Counted from the first letter of the stretch, positions 34,807-44,600 are shown. The stretch: 64,000 nucleotides of DNA from CATQHP01 sp965214915 (GCA_965214915.1 CBDCCP010000001.1:806001-870000); one strand, 5' to 3'. Program-made: numbers and translations. Notes: generated from the letters alone by a model not told the origin.

Positions 34807-35727
34807 ATGCCGGTTCGAGCCCGAGAGCACATACGCAAAATGCGCGGCGGGGCCAATGCGCACCTGATGTTGGCCGACGACGACCGTTTTTATGTCGTCA
34901 AGTTTCGCAACAATCCGCAGCACCCGCGCGTCCTGGTCAACGAGGCGATCGCCTATACGCTGCTCGACTACCTGCAGCTCCCGGCGCCCCCTTGGGACCT
35001 GGTGGAAGTATCGCGCGACTTGCTCGCGGTCAGCCCGGGGTTGGAGATGGAAAAAGACCACCGGCTCGTCCGTTGCGAGCCGGGGCTGCATTTCGGATCG
35101 CGCTACCCGCTGGACCCGGCCCGGCATTCGGTTTACGACTATGTGCCGTTGTCCGTGCTCCGCCTCGTGCTGAATTTGCAGGCTTTTCTCGGTATGCTCG
35201 TGTTCGATAAATGGGTGAGCAACGCCAACGGCCGCCAGGCGATTTTTTTCCGCGACCGGGCCGGACGCTGGCTGGCGAGCGGCGGCGTTGCGAACGGAGA
35301 AAAGACATCGCCGCGGTCGTTGGTCTATGTAGCCAACATGATCGATCACGGGTTCGCCTTCAACGCGCATCATTGGGACTTTTTCGACTCGCCCGAGCGC
35401 GGGCTTTACTTGCGCCGGGAAGTTTACGAACCTGTAACCGGACTTGACAGTTTCGAGCCGTGGCTGACACGGGCGCGCGAATGCCCGCCGGAGGTCTTGG
35501 ACGACGCTTATAAACGGATTCCGCCGGCGTGGCTGGGAGCGGATTCGGGAGAGCTCGAGGCTTTGCTGGAGAAACTTTTCGCCCGCCGGGAAAACATCGC
35601 GGACTTGGTGCGAGCGACAAAAAGCGTTCCGCGGACCCCGTTCCCGAACTGGACGGCCCGCGTTTCAGCCGGCGGCATTGCTCGCGACGCGGGACAAAAC
35701 GGCGGATATGGAATCGAAGGGAGCTGA
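34807..35727 (+). CDS. HipA-like kinase-fold protein
   Basis: A 306-residue protein. FYVVKFRNN (about residues 30-38) is a phosphate/ATP-anchoring Lys strand as in HipA-type kinases, followed by NEAIAYTLLDYLQLP. The catalytic-loop region reads FDKWVSNANGRQAIFF (about 137-152), where HipA-family proteins often have N-x-D; here the Asp is replaced by Asn. MIDHGFAFN (about 180-188) corresponds to the metal-binding D-H-G segment. No HipB-like DNA-binding partner is present. Instead the next gene encodes a DUF3037 protein. Such a pair recurs in other bacteria, but no function is established that I know of. Confidence 0.72.
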   Translation: MPVRAREHIRKMRGGANAHLMLADDDRFYVVKFRNNPQHPRVLVNEAIAYTLLDYLQLPAPPWDLVEVSRDLLAVSPGLEMEKDHRLVRCEPGLHFGSRYPLDPARHSVYDYVPLSVLRLVLNLQAFLGMLVFDKWVSNANGRQAIFFRDRAGRWLASGGVANGEKTSPRSLVYVANMIDHGFAFNAHHWDFFDSPERGLYLRREVYEPVTGLDSFEPWLTRARECPPEVLDDAYKRIPPAWLGADSGELEALLEKLFARRENIADLVRATKSVPRTPFPNWTARVSAGGIARDAGQNGGYGIEGS

Positions 35728-36505
35728 ATTGGCGGAGGCAAACCAAACTTGGCGGTACCGCCTGTTGCGCTACGTGCCCAACATCGTCTCGGGGGAGTTT
35801 TACAACTTGGCGGTGCTGCTCTACGACGCGGACGGCGTTCTGGTGGACGCCCGCTTTACCCGCGAATTCAAGCGGATCGCCTGCCATCCTCTGGCCGACG
35901 TGCATTTGCTGGAGCGGCTTCGCGAGGAATTCGAGGAGCGGCTGCTTTCGGGCGAAGGACTCGGCGATTACTTGGCGGCGCTCGATAAGCGCTTTGCGCG
36001 CAGCTTCGATTTTTCGCCGCCAAAGGCGTTTCTCGGCGGCGGCGCGCCGGCGGAGATCGAACGGCTCTACCGGCAACTTGTCGCCGACCCTCCGCGGCTC
36101 AGGGCCGAGTCCGAGCCCGCGCCGCCGCGGCCGGGCACGCGCCTCTACTTGCGCGGCAAGATTGACGACGCCTTCGCCGCACGGCGGCTTTTCGATCTCG
36201 GCGTCGAAAAAGATCGGGAAGTCCGCTACGGCCCGGACCGCGCCGTGGCGACCTTCGATTACGCCTACCGGCCGAACGGGCGTGAGCAGTACGTGCATGC
36301 CCTGGCCCTGGAGAACGACCTGCAGGAAACCATGCGCCTGGGCTTCATCAAGAGCCGGCTCGAAGCCGCGGAACTGAGCGTAGTGGTGGACGAGCGCGCA
36401 CAGGGCGACGTGCGCGGATTGCTGCAGGAAGCGGATATCGGCGTCTGGACCGAGCCGCAACTGGGGGAACTGGCGGCGCAAGTGCATGCGCAGCTCACAA
36501 GCTGA
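35708..36505 (+). CDS. DUF3037 family protein, paired with the HipA-like gene
   Basis: A protein of 265 residues from ATG 35708, or 258 from the in-frame TTG 35729, which has AAGGGAG at good spacing. The N-terminal domain WRYRLLRYVPNIVSGEFYNLAVLLYD is the DUF3037 signature: a strand-helix start followed by an N-x-G/A-V-L segment. ADVHLLERLREEFEERL follows. The C-terminal half (FDYAYRPNGREQYVHAL) is less conserved. It overlaps the HipA-like gene by 20 bases if the ATG is used. The two are clearly co-translated and probably act together; the role is unknown. Confidence 0.78.
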   Translation: MESKGAELAEANQTWRYRLLRYVPNIVSGEFYNLAVLLYDADGVLVDARFTREFKRIACHPLADVHLLERLREEFEERLLSGEGLGDYLAALDKRFARSFDFSPPKAFLGGGAPAEIERLYRQLVADPPRLRAESEPAPPRPGTRLYLRGKIDDAFAARRLFDLGVEKDREVRYGPDRAVATFDYAYRPNGREQYVHALALENDLQETMRLGFIKSRLEAAELSVVVDERAQGDVRGLLQEADIGVWTEPQLGELAAQVHAQLTS

Positions 36506-36684
36506 GCGCGGCGCGCTTCCTCCAGCCTTCAAAGACCCTTCAAAACTCCCTTGAATCGCCTGGAAACGGCCTTTACAAGCTCGGTTGCCGGGACTGTCAA
36601 AATGGAGAGCCCAGTTCAGAAGCAAGAGAAGCACCCGATTCAGAAGCCGCCAGCAGGCGAACTCCGAGAGAGAAAGGCAGCCGC

Positions 36685-37149
36685 ATGACATCCTTTTTAC
36701 CTAATTTGCGAACTTCGCTCCGTCCCTCCTACCGTCTGCCCGGACGGGCTGTCAAGCGCACTACGTTTCAGCTTGCATGCGACTTGCTCCCAACCGATGG
36801 CCGGACTTCAGACGCCGCCTTCGATGAAGCGCGAGAGATTTCTTTGAAGTGGGCTAAGCGCCGATTCCCGGCAGAGATTTCACAAGATGCTTGGGACGGA
36901 AAGTCATTTCTGTATCAGGAGCCCGGATTTCGACTGGAAGGCGTGAGCATTGCTCAGGACGGCCTTTGGACCTTGCGTCTGGAACACCCGGATCAGAACG
37001 TTGCTCAAAGGACATGGTCTTTCGACATGTCGTTGCGGAGGAAAGAGAAGGGGGATATGCTGCGAGTGGCGCTGCGGCTCCAGTGTGTCTCGCCCGATGA
37101 CGTTGTGGAGCCGATCCCATATTCCCGGCCCGGCATCGTACCGGCCTTA
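36685..37149 (+). pseudogene. N-terminal part of an IS-split gene of unknown function
   Basis: 155 residues, then the reading frame enters the insertion sequence and stops at 37167. The start has GAGAAAGG upstream. The segment contains LRLEHPDQNVAQRTWSFDM (about 107-125), which looks like a beta-rich domain; no known family was recognised. Codon use and base composition are less GC-rich than in the neighbours, which hints at acquisition. When the IS and one target copy are removed, codon TTA 37147 joins directly to GCC at 38459 and the frame continues to 39670. The unbroken protein would have about 558 residues. Confidence 0.8.
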
Positions 37150-38455
37150 GGAATCTCGCCACAATAACCTGTCCGTTATGCCGGCTGCTCTGCTATGCTC
37201 GGCGTCATGAACGCCGTAACGCAAGCGGTGCAAGGCAAGTTCAACGTGTTGGGTCCGCTGTTGGACGAACGCACGCGACGCCTCTGGGCCGCGGCGGAAG
37301 CCCGCGCCATTGGCCGCGGCGGAATTACACGGGTTGCCGAGGCGACCGGGCTGTCGCGCGGCACGGTGCGGGCAGGCGTGAGGGAACTGGATTCGGCCAC
37401 GCCGCCGGCACCGCGGGCGGGCGGTGCGCGGATTCGTGCCCCGGGCGGCGGTCGCAAGGCGGTGACCGAGCGCGACCCGGGTCTTGTCAAGGCGTTGGAG
37501 CATCTGGTCGACCCGTTCACCCGGGGCGACCCGCAGGGACCGTTGCGCTGGACATGCAGCAGCGCGGCGCGCTTGGCGGAGCAATTGGGGGCTGAAGGCC
37601 ATCGGGTCAGCGAGCGCACGGTGAATCGGCTGCTGCACGAATTGGGCTATAGCTTGCAGGCCAACCGCAAGACGCTCGAAGGCCGCCAGCATCCGGATCG
37701 GGATGCGCAATTCCGGCGCATCGCCCGTCGCGTGCGGGCGTTTCAACGCCTGGGCCAGCCGGTGGCCTCGATCGACACGAAGAAGAAGGAGTTGGTTGGC
37801 CGATACCGCAACGGCGGCCGGGAATGGCGTCCGAAGGGCCAGCCCGAGGAAGTGAAGGTCCATGACTTCATCGATCGGGAACTCGGCAAGGCGATCCCTT
37901 ACGGGGTCTACGACCTGACGGCGAACACGGGCTGGGTAAGCGTCGGCGTTGACCACGACACGGCGGAGTTCGCCGTGGAGACGGTTCGGCGCTGGTGGCT
38001 GCAAATGGGACGTCAGGTGTATCCGTCGGCCACGCGATTGCTGCTCACGGCCGACGGGGGCGGCTCGAACAGCAGCCGCAGCCGGCTGTGGAAGTTCGAG
38101 TTGCAGAAGCTGGCCGACGCGCTTGGGTTGCGGATCTCGGTATGCCACTTCCCGCCGGAGACCAGCAAGTGGAACAAGATCGAGCACCGGATGTTCTGCC
38201 ACATCACGGAGAACTGGCGGGGCCGGCCGCTGGTGAGTCACGAGGTCGTGGTGAACCTGATCGGCGGTACGACTACGCAGGGCGGTTTGGCCATCCGGTC
38301 GGAGTTGGACGAGGCCGACTACCCAACCGGTCGGGCGGTCACAGACGAACAGATGGACAGGCTGTCCATCAAACGGGACGCGTTTCATGGTGAGTGGAAC
38401 TACAGCTTGCTACCCAGATCCGACGAAAACGGTTAATTCATTTTGGCGAGAATCC
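37150..38455 (+). mobile_element. ISAzo13-type insertion sequence
   Basis: A 1306-base element with imperfect terminal inverted repeats: GGAATCTCGCCA at the left end against GGATTCTCGCCA read inwards from the right. Flanking copies of TTA (37147-37149 and 38456-38458), extendable to CTTAG if one terminal G is not counted as IS, are the target duplication. It has one transposase gene. It interrupts a coding sequence between residues 155 and 156. A TATGCT box at 37194-37199 sits seven bases before an in-frame ATG of the transposase. Confidence 0.85.
37195..38436 (+). CDS. ISAzo13 family transposase
   Basis: A 413-residue protein (409 if ATG 37207 is used). The N-terminal part holds a helix-turn-helix (ITRVAEATGLSRGTVRAGVREL, about 42-63). 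PLRWTCSSAARLAEQL and VNRLLHELGYSLQANRKTLEG follow. The catalytic core has SIDTKKKELVG with the first Asp, LLTADGGGSN with the second, and WNKIEHRMFCHI with the Glu: a DDE set. The length and ordering match complete ISAzo13 transposases, so the element may still be active. Confidence 0.9.
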   Translation: MLGVMNAVTQAVQGKFNVLGPLLDERTRRLWAAAEARAIGRGGITRVAEATGLSRGTVRAGVRELDSATPPAPRAGGARIRAPGGGRKAVTERDPGLVKALEHLVDPFTRGDPQGPLRWTCSSAARLAEQLGAEGHRVSERTVNRLLHELGYSLQANRKTLEGRQHPDRDAQFRRIARRVRAFQRLGQPVASIDTKKKELVGRYRNGGREWRPKGQPEEVKVHDFIDRELGKAIPYGVYDLTANTGWVSVGVDHDTAEFAVETVRRWWLQMGRQVYPSATRLLLTADGGGSNSSRSRLWKFELQKLADALGLRISVCHFPPETSKWNKIEHRMFCHITENWRGRPLVSHEVVVNLIGGTTTQGGLAIRSELDEADYPTGRAVTDEQMDRLSIKRDAFHGEWNYSLLPRSDENG

Positions 38456-39670
38456 TTAGCCGCGCGCTTTACGCTGAGTGAACTCTTTCCTTTCAAAACA
38501 GAACCGTGGCCGCTGCAAACGGAAGCGGAACTGCGCCGGCTATTGCAATTCCTGGAGAACCCACGCCGGAACACCCCGGTGTATTTGCTGAGCCAGCGGG
38601 ATGAGTACGTCCGCAACGACTTCGTGATCGATGCGAACGACCTCGCCAAACGCGTTCAATGCGCCGCCCACGTGGTCGCCATGCCTTGGGGCCTGGGTTT
38701 TCAGTGGACGGCACTCGTGGGCAAGCCATGGTCCGCTTTTCAGGGCGCGGTGCGCACGTTCCGCCCAGGACTGAACCGAGACGAGAACTCCGTCACCGAC
38801 CACCCACGAATCTTAGCGGAACGCATCTTCGATTTTCACTTCGGTGGGAAACAAGGCCCGGACGCCTTCGTCGATATGTTGGAGCGGGACGCGTTCCGTT
38901 ACTCGGCGGCAAAACGGGTGGATCCGGATGGATGCCTTTTTCTTGAAGATGCGCGGGCCAGACAGGCGGAGCTGGCCCGGCGTGCAGCGCGCGAGACGGA
39001 CGATTGGCGGAGCCTTTACGAGGATGAAATCAAAGCGCTGAACGGCCGGCTCGAAAAGAGCCACGAGGAGCTTAACGAGTTGCAAGCTCTGGCGGAGCAG
39101 GCTGAGGACGAGCGCAACCTGTACATCGGGAAAAACCGAGAGCTCGGCAGACGGGCGGACACGCTCCAAGAGCAACTGGAAAGAAAAACCGGAAAATCGG
39201 CGGACGAGAATGTCCCAATTCCCAAAGACTACTCGGACATGGAAGAGTGGGTCGGCCAACACCTCTCGGGACGCCTGGAGTTGCACCCCAGGACCAGGCG
39301 GTCGCTTAAAAACGCCGCGTACGGCAATGTGCAACTGGTCTATGAGTCACTTCTACTCCTCGCACGAGAGTACCGGCACATGAGACAAAGCTACCCGAAC
39401 GCAAGAGACGCTTTCGAGAAACGCTGCGGCGAGTTGGGTCTGCGGTTCAGCGGCTCGATAACAAAATCCAGGGCCGGCGAGGAGGGAGACGCCTACTTTG
39501 TGAACTACCCCCTGCACTCCACCGAGAAACAACTTCTGGAACTCCATCTCAGGAAGGGTACCGGCCACGACGAGAGGAACTGCCTCGCAATCTATTTCTT
39601 TTGGCACGACGAGACGCAACAAGTTGTCGTCGGCTGGTTGCCCGGCCACTTGAGGAACAGGATGACCTGA
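38456..39670 (+). pseudogene. C-terminal part of the IS-split gene (coiled-coil protein)
   Basis: About 404 residues continuing the protein begun at 36685. An ORF in this frame opens at ATG 38387 within the transposase end, so a chimeric protein could be made. It starts with LAARFTLSELFPFKTEPWPLQTEAELRRLL, includes an alpha/beta region, and then a coiled coil (38946-39190, rich in Glu, Arg and Leu). The C-terminal domain has EWVGQHLSGRLELHPR and ends with ERNCLAIYFFWHDETQQVVVG. I have the impression of similar C-termini in uncharacterised proteins elsewhere, but cannot name a family. Confidence 0.78.
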
Positions 39671-39844
39671 TCCTCGTTGAGGAGTTGGGATTGCGCTCTG
39701 TCCGGTTCTCAAACCAGCACAGGCCGAATCCGGCACTCAGCCAAACCGATGCGCCACATCCAGCAGCGGAGACGCCGCACAAGCGGCTCCTCGGTCGGCG
39801 TTTCATATGCTGCTGTCGGCGCTTACCGGAACGGGCGGCGGCTC

Positions 39845-40372
39845 TCAAGCAACGTAATGCCGCCGCGCAATTTCTCCGCCCGCGGCGGCGGGACGCTCTT
39901 CGATCAATTCCTCGGCGGGAACCGTGTGGAACGAGACCACGGTCCAGTTCTCGCCGCCCATCGTTCCCTGATGCCAGACTCCGGCCGGGATGGAAAGCCA
40001 GCGGTCTTCCAGAGGCGCCGTCCGGCGGCTGACCAAGCAGTGCGAAAGCCATTTGCCGGCCGGCCGGGTTTGCAGATCCGCCGACCCGCGATAAGACATC
40101 ACGCGCTGAATGCTGTTCGGATGCCGTTCGGCTCCCGATACTGTGTTCGCCCGCAGCACGAACACCCAACTCGAGAGAATGCCGTCCGGCAGCGGCTCTC
40201 CATAGAGCGCCAATGCGACCGGTTCCCAGACAAGGAGCGGCGCAGCGCCGGCGGCGAGCCGGTTCTCGAGCCGATCCGCAATCGAATCCAGCGCCCGCCG
40301 CGCCGGCTTCCTGGAAACCAGAGCGTCCAGGAGCGCGAGGGTGCGGCGCTCCCTTTCATCGAAAATCGACAT
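39845..40372 (-). CDS. Small cupin-like protein
   Basis: A 175-residue protein with an N-terminal helical region and a C-terminal half that looks like a small cupin barrel: RVMSYRGSADLQTRP, KWLSHCLVSRR, then RWLSIPAGVWHQGTMGGENWTVVSFHTVPAEELIEE. His in GVWHQG and in SFHTVP could bind a metal. ATG 40372 begins a helical, charged N-terminus (SIFDERERRTLALLD); the longer GTG 40522 ORF would overlap the divergent transporter gene. The substrate is unknown. Confidence 0.6.
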   Translation of the reverse strand: MSIFDERERRTLALLDALVSRKPARRALDSIADRLENRLAAGAAPLLVWEPVALALYGEPLPDGILSSWVFVLRANTVSGAERHPNSIQRVMSYRGSADLQTRPAGKWLSHCLVSRRTAPLEDRWLSIPAGVWHQGTMGGENWTVVSFHTVPAEELIEERPAAAGGEIARRHYVA

Positions 40373-40508
40373 AGCCTGCCGGAACTCAACGTAGCACGAG
40401 GGCCGAGACGCAAAGCCGCCGCAACGCCATTGTCCGGCGCCGCCGCCGCCCCGTGCCAAAATAAGCAAAGTCCACCGCCCGGCTCCCCCGGACAATCCAA
40501 AGCTCCGC

Positions 40509-41942
40509 ATGCAACCGGACACCCAGCCCGAAGAGTCGTCCTGTACCCGCTCGGCGGACGACGCCCCGTTATGGCGGGCGGTGTCGGCCGCTTTGCGCGG
40601 CTCCCGCGCGGACTACACCCGCGTCCCCTTGCCCCGCGCGATCTTGCTGCTTGCGCTGCCCATGATGCTCGAGCTGGTCATGGAATCGACCTTCGGGCTG
40701 GTCGACATCTACTTCGTGGGCAAGCTCGGCTCCGAGGCCGTCGCCACCGTCGGACTGACCGGCTCGGTGATTATCCTGGTCTTCGCGGTCGCCATGGGCC
40801 TCTGCATGGGGACGACCGCCATGGTCTCGCGGCGCATCGGCGAAGGCGACCCGGCAGCCGCGGGCGTCGCCGCCTGGCAAGCCATTGTCCTGGGCGTCGC
40901 CGTCTCGATTCCGATCGGCATCTTCGGCTATTTCTTCGCGTCCAAAATGCTGCGCCTGATGGGCGGCTCCGAGCCCATCGTCGCCGGGTACGGTTACACC
41001 GCGGTGCTTTTCGCCGGCTCGGCAACGATTTTCCTGCTCTTTCTCAATAACGCCATCTTCCGCGGCGCGGGAGACGCCGCCGTCGCCATGCGCGTGTTGT
41101 GGTTCGCCAACATCATCAACATGATTCTCGATCCGCTGCTGATCTTCGGCCTCGGCCCTTTCCCGGAGCTCGGTCTCACGGGCGCCGCGGTGGCCACCAC
41201 GATCGGCCGCGGGCTGGGAGTCGGCTATCAGTTGCTCATCCTTTTCCGGGCGCGGGAACGCATCGCGCTTACGCGCGAAACGCTGCACTGGGCGCCTGAC
41301 GTCGCCCGGCGCCTGCTGCGCGTATCCGCGACGGCCATGATGCAGTTCCTGGTGGGCACCGCCGCCTGGCTCGGCGTGACGCGCATCGTCGCGCTTTTCG
41401 GCGACGCGACGCTCGCGGGCTACACCATCACCCTGCGGCTCATTCATTTCGCCATCCTGCCCTCCTGGGGAGTCAGCAACGCCGCCGCCACGCTGGTCGG
41501 CCAAAATCTGGGCGCCCAAAAACCCGACCGCGCCGAAAAAGCCGTTTACATCACCGGTTTCGTCAACTTCGGCATGCTGGCCGTGATCGCGGTCTTCTTT
41601 TGGGCCTTCGCCGGGCCGCTGACCGGCGCCTTCACCAGCGAGCCGGGCGTCTTCGACGTCGGCGTCAAAAGCCTGAAAATCATCAGCGGAGGCTATGTCT
41701 TTTTCGGCTTCGCGATGGTTTTCTCGCAGGCTTTCAACGGTTCGGGAGACACGGATACGCCGACGCTGCTCAATTTCTTCTGCTACTGGTGCTGGCAACT
41801 GCCCCTTGCCTACTACCTCTCCAGGACGCTGGGCATCGGGGTCGAAGGCGTGTACTACGCGGTCATCGTCTCCGGCGCGACATGGGCGCTCGTCGGCTGG
41901 CTGCTCTTCCGGCGGGGCAAATGGAAGACCCGCGTGATTTGA
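40509..41942 (+). CDS. MATE family efflux transporter
   Basis: A 477-residue inner-membrane protein with twelve hydrophobic segments in two homologous halves. The first half starts AILLLALPMMLELVMESTFGLVDIYFVGKLG, the usual MATE entry, followed by MGTTAMVSRRIGEGDP. The second half has SWGVSNAAATLVGQNLGAQKPDRAEK, the matching V-G-Q-x-L-G motif. It would export cationic drugs or metabolites using a sodium or proton gradient. It is divergent from the cupin-like gene and convergent with the PHP-domain gene. Confidence 0.92.
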   Translation: MQPDTQPEESSCTRSADDAPLWRAVSAALRGSRADYTRVPLPRAILLLALPMMLELVMESTFGLVDIYFVGKLGSEAVATVGLTGSVIILVFAVAMGLCMGTTAMVSRRIGEGDPAAAGVAAWQAIVLGVAVSIPIGIFGYFFASKMLRLMGGSEPIVAGYGYTAVLFAGSATIFLLFLNNAIFRGAGDAAVAMRVLWFANIINMILDPLLIFGLGPFPELGLTGAAVATTIGRGLGVGYQLLILFRARERIALTRETLHWAPDVARRLLRVSATAMMQFLVGTAAWLGVTRIVALFGDATLAGYTITLRLIHFAILPSWGVSNAAATLVGQNLGAQKPDRAEKAVYITGFVNFGMLAVIAVFFWAFAGPLTGAFTSEPGVFDVGVKSLKIISGGYVFFGFAMVFSQAFNGSGDTDTPTLLNFFCYWCWQLPLAYYLSRTLGIGVEGVYYAVIVSGATWALVGWLLFRRGKWKTRVI

Positions 41943-41964
41943 CGCCCGCGATGACTGCGCCGGC

Positions 41965-44550
41965 CTACTTCCGGTTCACCCATATCGGCGAAGACCAGGC
42001 GATCTCGTCGTTCGTCTGGATCGCGCGCAGGTAGTAGAAATTCGTTCCGGCCTCGGGTTCGCGGTCCGTATATGAAAAGTCCACTTCCTTCTCGCCGGGC
42101 CGGGTCGTGTAGATCACTTTGTTGTTGCGAATCAGGGCCAGCTCGCGGAATTTGTCCGTGCCGATCAGTTTCGCCCGAATTTCGGGAATCTCGCCCGCCG
42201 CGTCGATCTCTTCGCCCATAAAGGCGTCCCCGAGCCGGTATTCGACAATGATGTTGTCCGTCGCGGCATACGTATGCCGCTTGCGAATGGCCTCGAACAC
42301 GCCCTCGCGGGTCGCTTCCTCGGCATAAACCAGCGCGTAGGACATGTGCGTGGACAGGTGATCCGAGCTGGCGATCACGCCCAGGCGGTAACCTTTGGCC
42401 CAGGCGGCGGCCACCATGCCGTCCTCGTGAATCGTCTCCAGCATCGCCGATCCCGCCGACGGATAGTTGTCGCCCTTGTCGGCAAACGGACACCCCGCGC
42501 ACTCGTAGCTGTAGCGGTCGCCCTGAAAGATCTCGACCACCGGCTCCAGCTCGGGGTCGTTGTCGCCCCAGTTCGTGCCCATGTTCGTCGCCGGAGTGTG
42601 CGAAATGGCCATGCCGCCCGTGCGGCGGATTTCTTCGTAAAGCATCTTCGTGTCGCCGTCGATGACCGGGCCGATGCCGTTGTGCCGCTGCATGTATTCG
42701 TCGGGCGGCGCGAAAAACGGCACGTTCTGAATGCCGCGCTTGGCGTGGAACACGTTGCGGTGGCCGTTGGGATAGCGCACCGAGCGCTCGTAGCCGAACA
42801 ACGACGCAAAACCCTCCGACAGGTACAGGTCCGCGACCTTCTCCGTCAGCCACCACCAATACGTGCGGTCGGCCCCGTACTGATGGTCGGAAGGAAATCC
42901 CCAGTCCATCGCGGCGCCGTCGATCATGTAGCGGTAGAAGTCGAGAAGCGATCCGTCGGGCGATCCCCGCAAGTCCATTGACAATTCGGTATGGCGGTGG
43001 GTATCGCCGCGCAGAATGCGCAACTCCCGGCCATCTACGCGCGCGCGGTAGCCGCGGATGCGCGCGACATCCTGCGCCTCGTAGGGGTGCGCGGTCGGCC
43101 GCCCCTCGACCTGCGGCCGCCGCTCCGACAGCTTCGCTTGCGAAGCGGCGACCCCCGGCTCGTAACGCGCCGCGTAAACGTTCTCGATAATCGTTTCCTC
43201 GGGCGTGTTGACCATCACCGAAAACGTCGGGTGGTTATCCCGCGGCCAGGCGATCCACAGACCGTCGGCCGCCGGCGCCGCGGCGGCGATCATGCTCGAA
43301 CGGCCCCTGCTGTAAGGAAACATGGCCGGCTCGGTCCAGCCATCCGCCGTAAGCGTCGCAACGAAAAACCGCCAGTAGTCGGCCAGCCGCCGCCCCTGGC
43401 GGTTGCGCACGATCAGGTGCAGGCGGTCCTGGTCGTCGATATGGATACGGCCGTAGTGGTGCAGCGGCCCGCTCTCCGGCGTATAAACTTTCTCGCCGCG
43501 TTCGATGGCGAACGGAGCGGCCATGCCCAGGCGCCGCTCGCCGGAATAGGCCGCGACCTCGACGCCGCGCAGATCGTAAATCGGATATCCGGGCGCAGTC
43601 CCGACGGGATCGAGCCGCCCCTGATCCTTGGCCCAATTCACGCGGCCGTACTCGTAGCTCACCCAGACCGTATCGTTGCCGTCCACGGCCAGATCGGGAC
43701 GCTGCTCCAGGCGCTCGGTGGCCGCAACCTCGACGACCGGCCCCGGCTCGCCGTTGACGATGCGCCGCATGCGCACGTCGTAGCGGCCTTTGTCGTAGGT
43801 GTCCCAGGCAACCGTGACGTTGCCTTTCGAGTCGGCCGCGACCGCCGGCTCCCAATCGTTCCGCCGGCTGTCGCTGACCCGGACCTCCCGCCCCCAGCGG
43901 CCGTTTTCGTAAACCATGTAGAAAACGTCCGACTGCCGCCCGCGGTACGCCTGCCAGACAAGATGAATCCTGCCGTCCCGGTAGAAAACGTCGTGGTCGA
44001 AATCCGATTGCGCCGCCGAGGTCAAGCGCTGCAGCGGCCCGTAAGTCGAGCCGTCGTACCAGCGCGCGTAAAGGTCGAAATTGCCGTCGGCCTGCTGCGA
44101 CCAGACGATCCAGACGCGGCCCTGCTCGGCGAACGCCAGGCGCGGCTTCCAGACATCCCCGCTGACGCCGGGAATCTGCGTCCAGGTCGCCCAGCGCGAC
44201 TTCGCGTTGTCGTATTTCGCCAAGCGCACTTCGTCGCGGTAGCCGTCGTAGCTCACCCAAACCATCCACACCTCAGAGCGGTCGCCGGGGTTCGTGGCGA
44301 TATCGGGGAAATCGTCCACGCGCGTATCTTCCGACAGACGCACCGCGTCCACGATGCGCTTGTCCAGCGGCGGCTCGGGCTCCGGGTCGCGCGGCGTCAT
44401 GAACGACTCCGAAGTCCCCAGATGGGGAATGTTCTTGCGGGCGATCTCATGCTGCGCCGGCGCATCGGGCCGCATCCGCCCCGGCTGCGCGTCGTTGGGC
44501 TGCGCGTAGGCAACGGAAGCCGCCAGAAAAAGCAACAAACTACGAGTCAT
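41965..44550 (-). CDS. Exported PHP-domain (DUF3604-like) protein with beta-propeller-like front
   Basis: An 861-residue protein with a signal peptide (LLLFLAASVAYAQ, about residues 5-17). The first half carries repeated bladed segments such as WMVWVSYDGYRDEV, RVWIVWSQQADGNFDLYARWYDG and RIHLVWQAYRGRQSDVFY, suggesting a sialidase-like beta-propeller. The second half begins with LRGDTHRHTELS-like residues (ILRGDTHRHTE, near residue 535) and continues with DWGFPSDHQYG, AISHTPATNMGTNWG and GVIASSDHLSTH. This is the metal-binding His/Asp set of PHP-type phosphoesterases. It is probably a secreted hydrolase of unknown substrate. Confidence 0.75.
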   Translation of the reverse strand: MTRSLLLFLAASVAYAQPNDAQPGRMRPDAPAQHEIARKNIPHLGTSESFMTPRDPEPEPPLDKRIVDAVRLSEDTRVDDFPDIATNPGDRSEVWMVWVSYDGYRDEVRLAKYDNAKSRWATWTQIPGVSGDVWKPRLAFAEQGRVWIVWSQQADGNFDLYARWYDGSTYGPLQRLTSAAQSDFDHDVFYRDGRIHLVWQAYRGRQSDVFYMVYENGRWGREVRVSDSRRNDWEPAVAADSKGNVTVAWDTYDKGRYDVRMRRIVNGEPGPVVEVAATERLEQRPDLAVDGNDTVWVSYEYGRVNWAKDQGRLDPVGTAPGYPIYDLRGVEVAAYSGERRLGMAAPFAIERGEKVYTPESGPLHHYGRIHIDDQDRLHLIVRNRQGRRLADYWRFFVATLTADGWTEPAMFPYSRGRSSMIAAAAPAADGLWIAWPRDNHPTFSVMVNTPEETIIENVYAARYEPGVAASQAKLSERRPQVEGRPTAHPYEAQDVARIRGYRARVDGRELRILRGDTHRHTELSMDLRGSPDGSLLDFYRYMIDGAAMDWGFPSDHQYGADRTYWWWLTEKVADLYLSEGFASLFGYERSVRYPNGHRNVFHAKRGIQNVPFFAPPDEYMQRHNGIGPVIDGDTKMLYEEIRRTGGMAISHTPATNMGTNWGDNDPELEPVVEIFQGDRYSYECAGCPFADKGDNYPSAGSAMLETIHEDGMVAAAWAKGYRLGVIASSDHLSTHMSYALVYAEEATREGVFEAIRKRHTYAATDNIIVEYRLGDAFMGEEIDAAGEIPEIRAKLIGTDKFRELALIRNNKVIYTTRPGEKEVDFSYTDREPEAGTNFYYLRAIQTNDEIAWSSPIWVNRK

Positions 44551-44559
44551 GGCGCTAAA

Positions 44560-44565
44560 ATCATA
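44560..44565 (-). promoter_or_regulatory. -10 box TATGAT, nine bases before the PHP-domain gene
   Basis: Read on the minus strand, TATGAT ends nine bases before ATG 44550, so transcription should begin about three bases before the start codon. This is another likely leaderless gene. Confidence 0.45.
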
Positions 44566-44600
44566 GCGGAATTCCGTGTCGCTCCCGCAACCCGCGAAGA

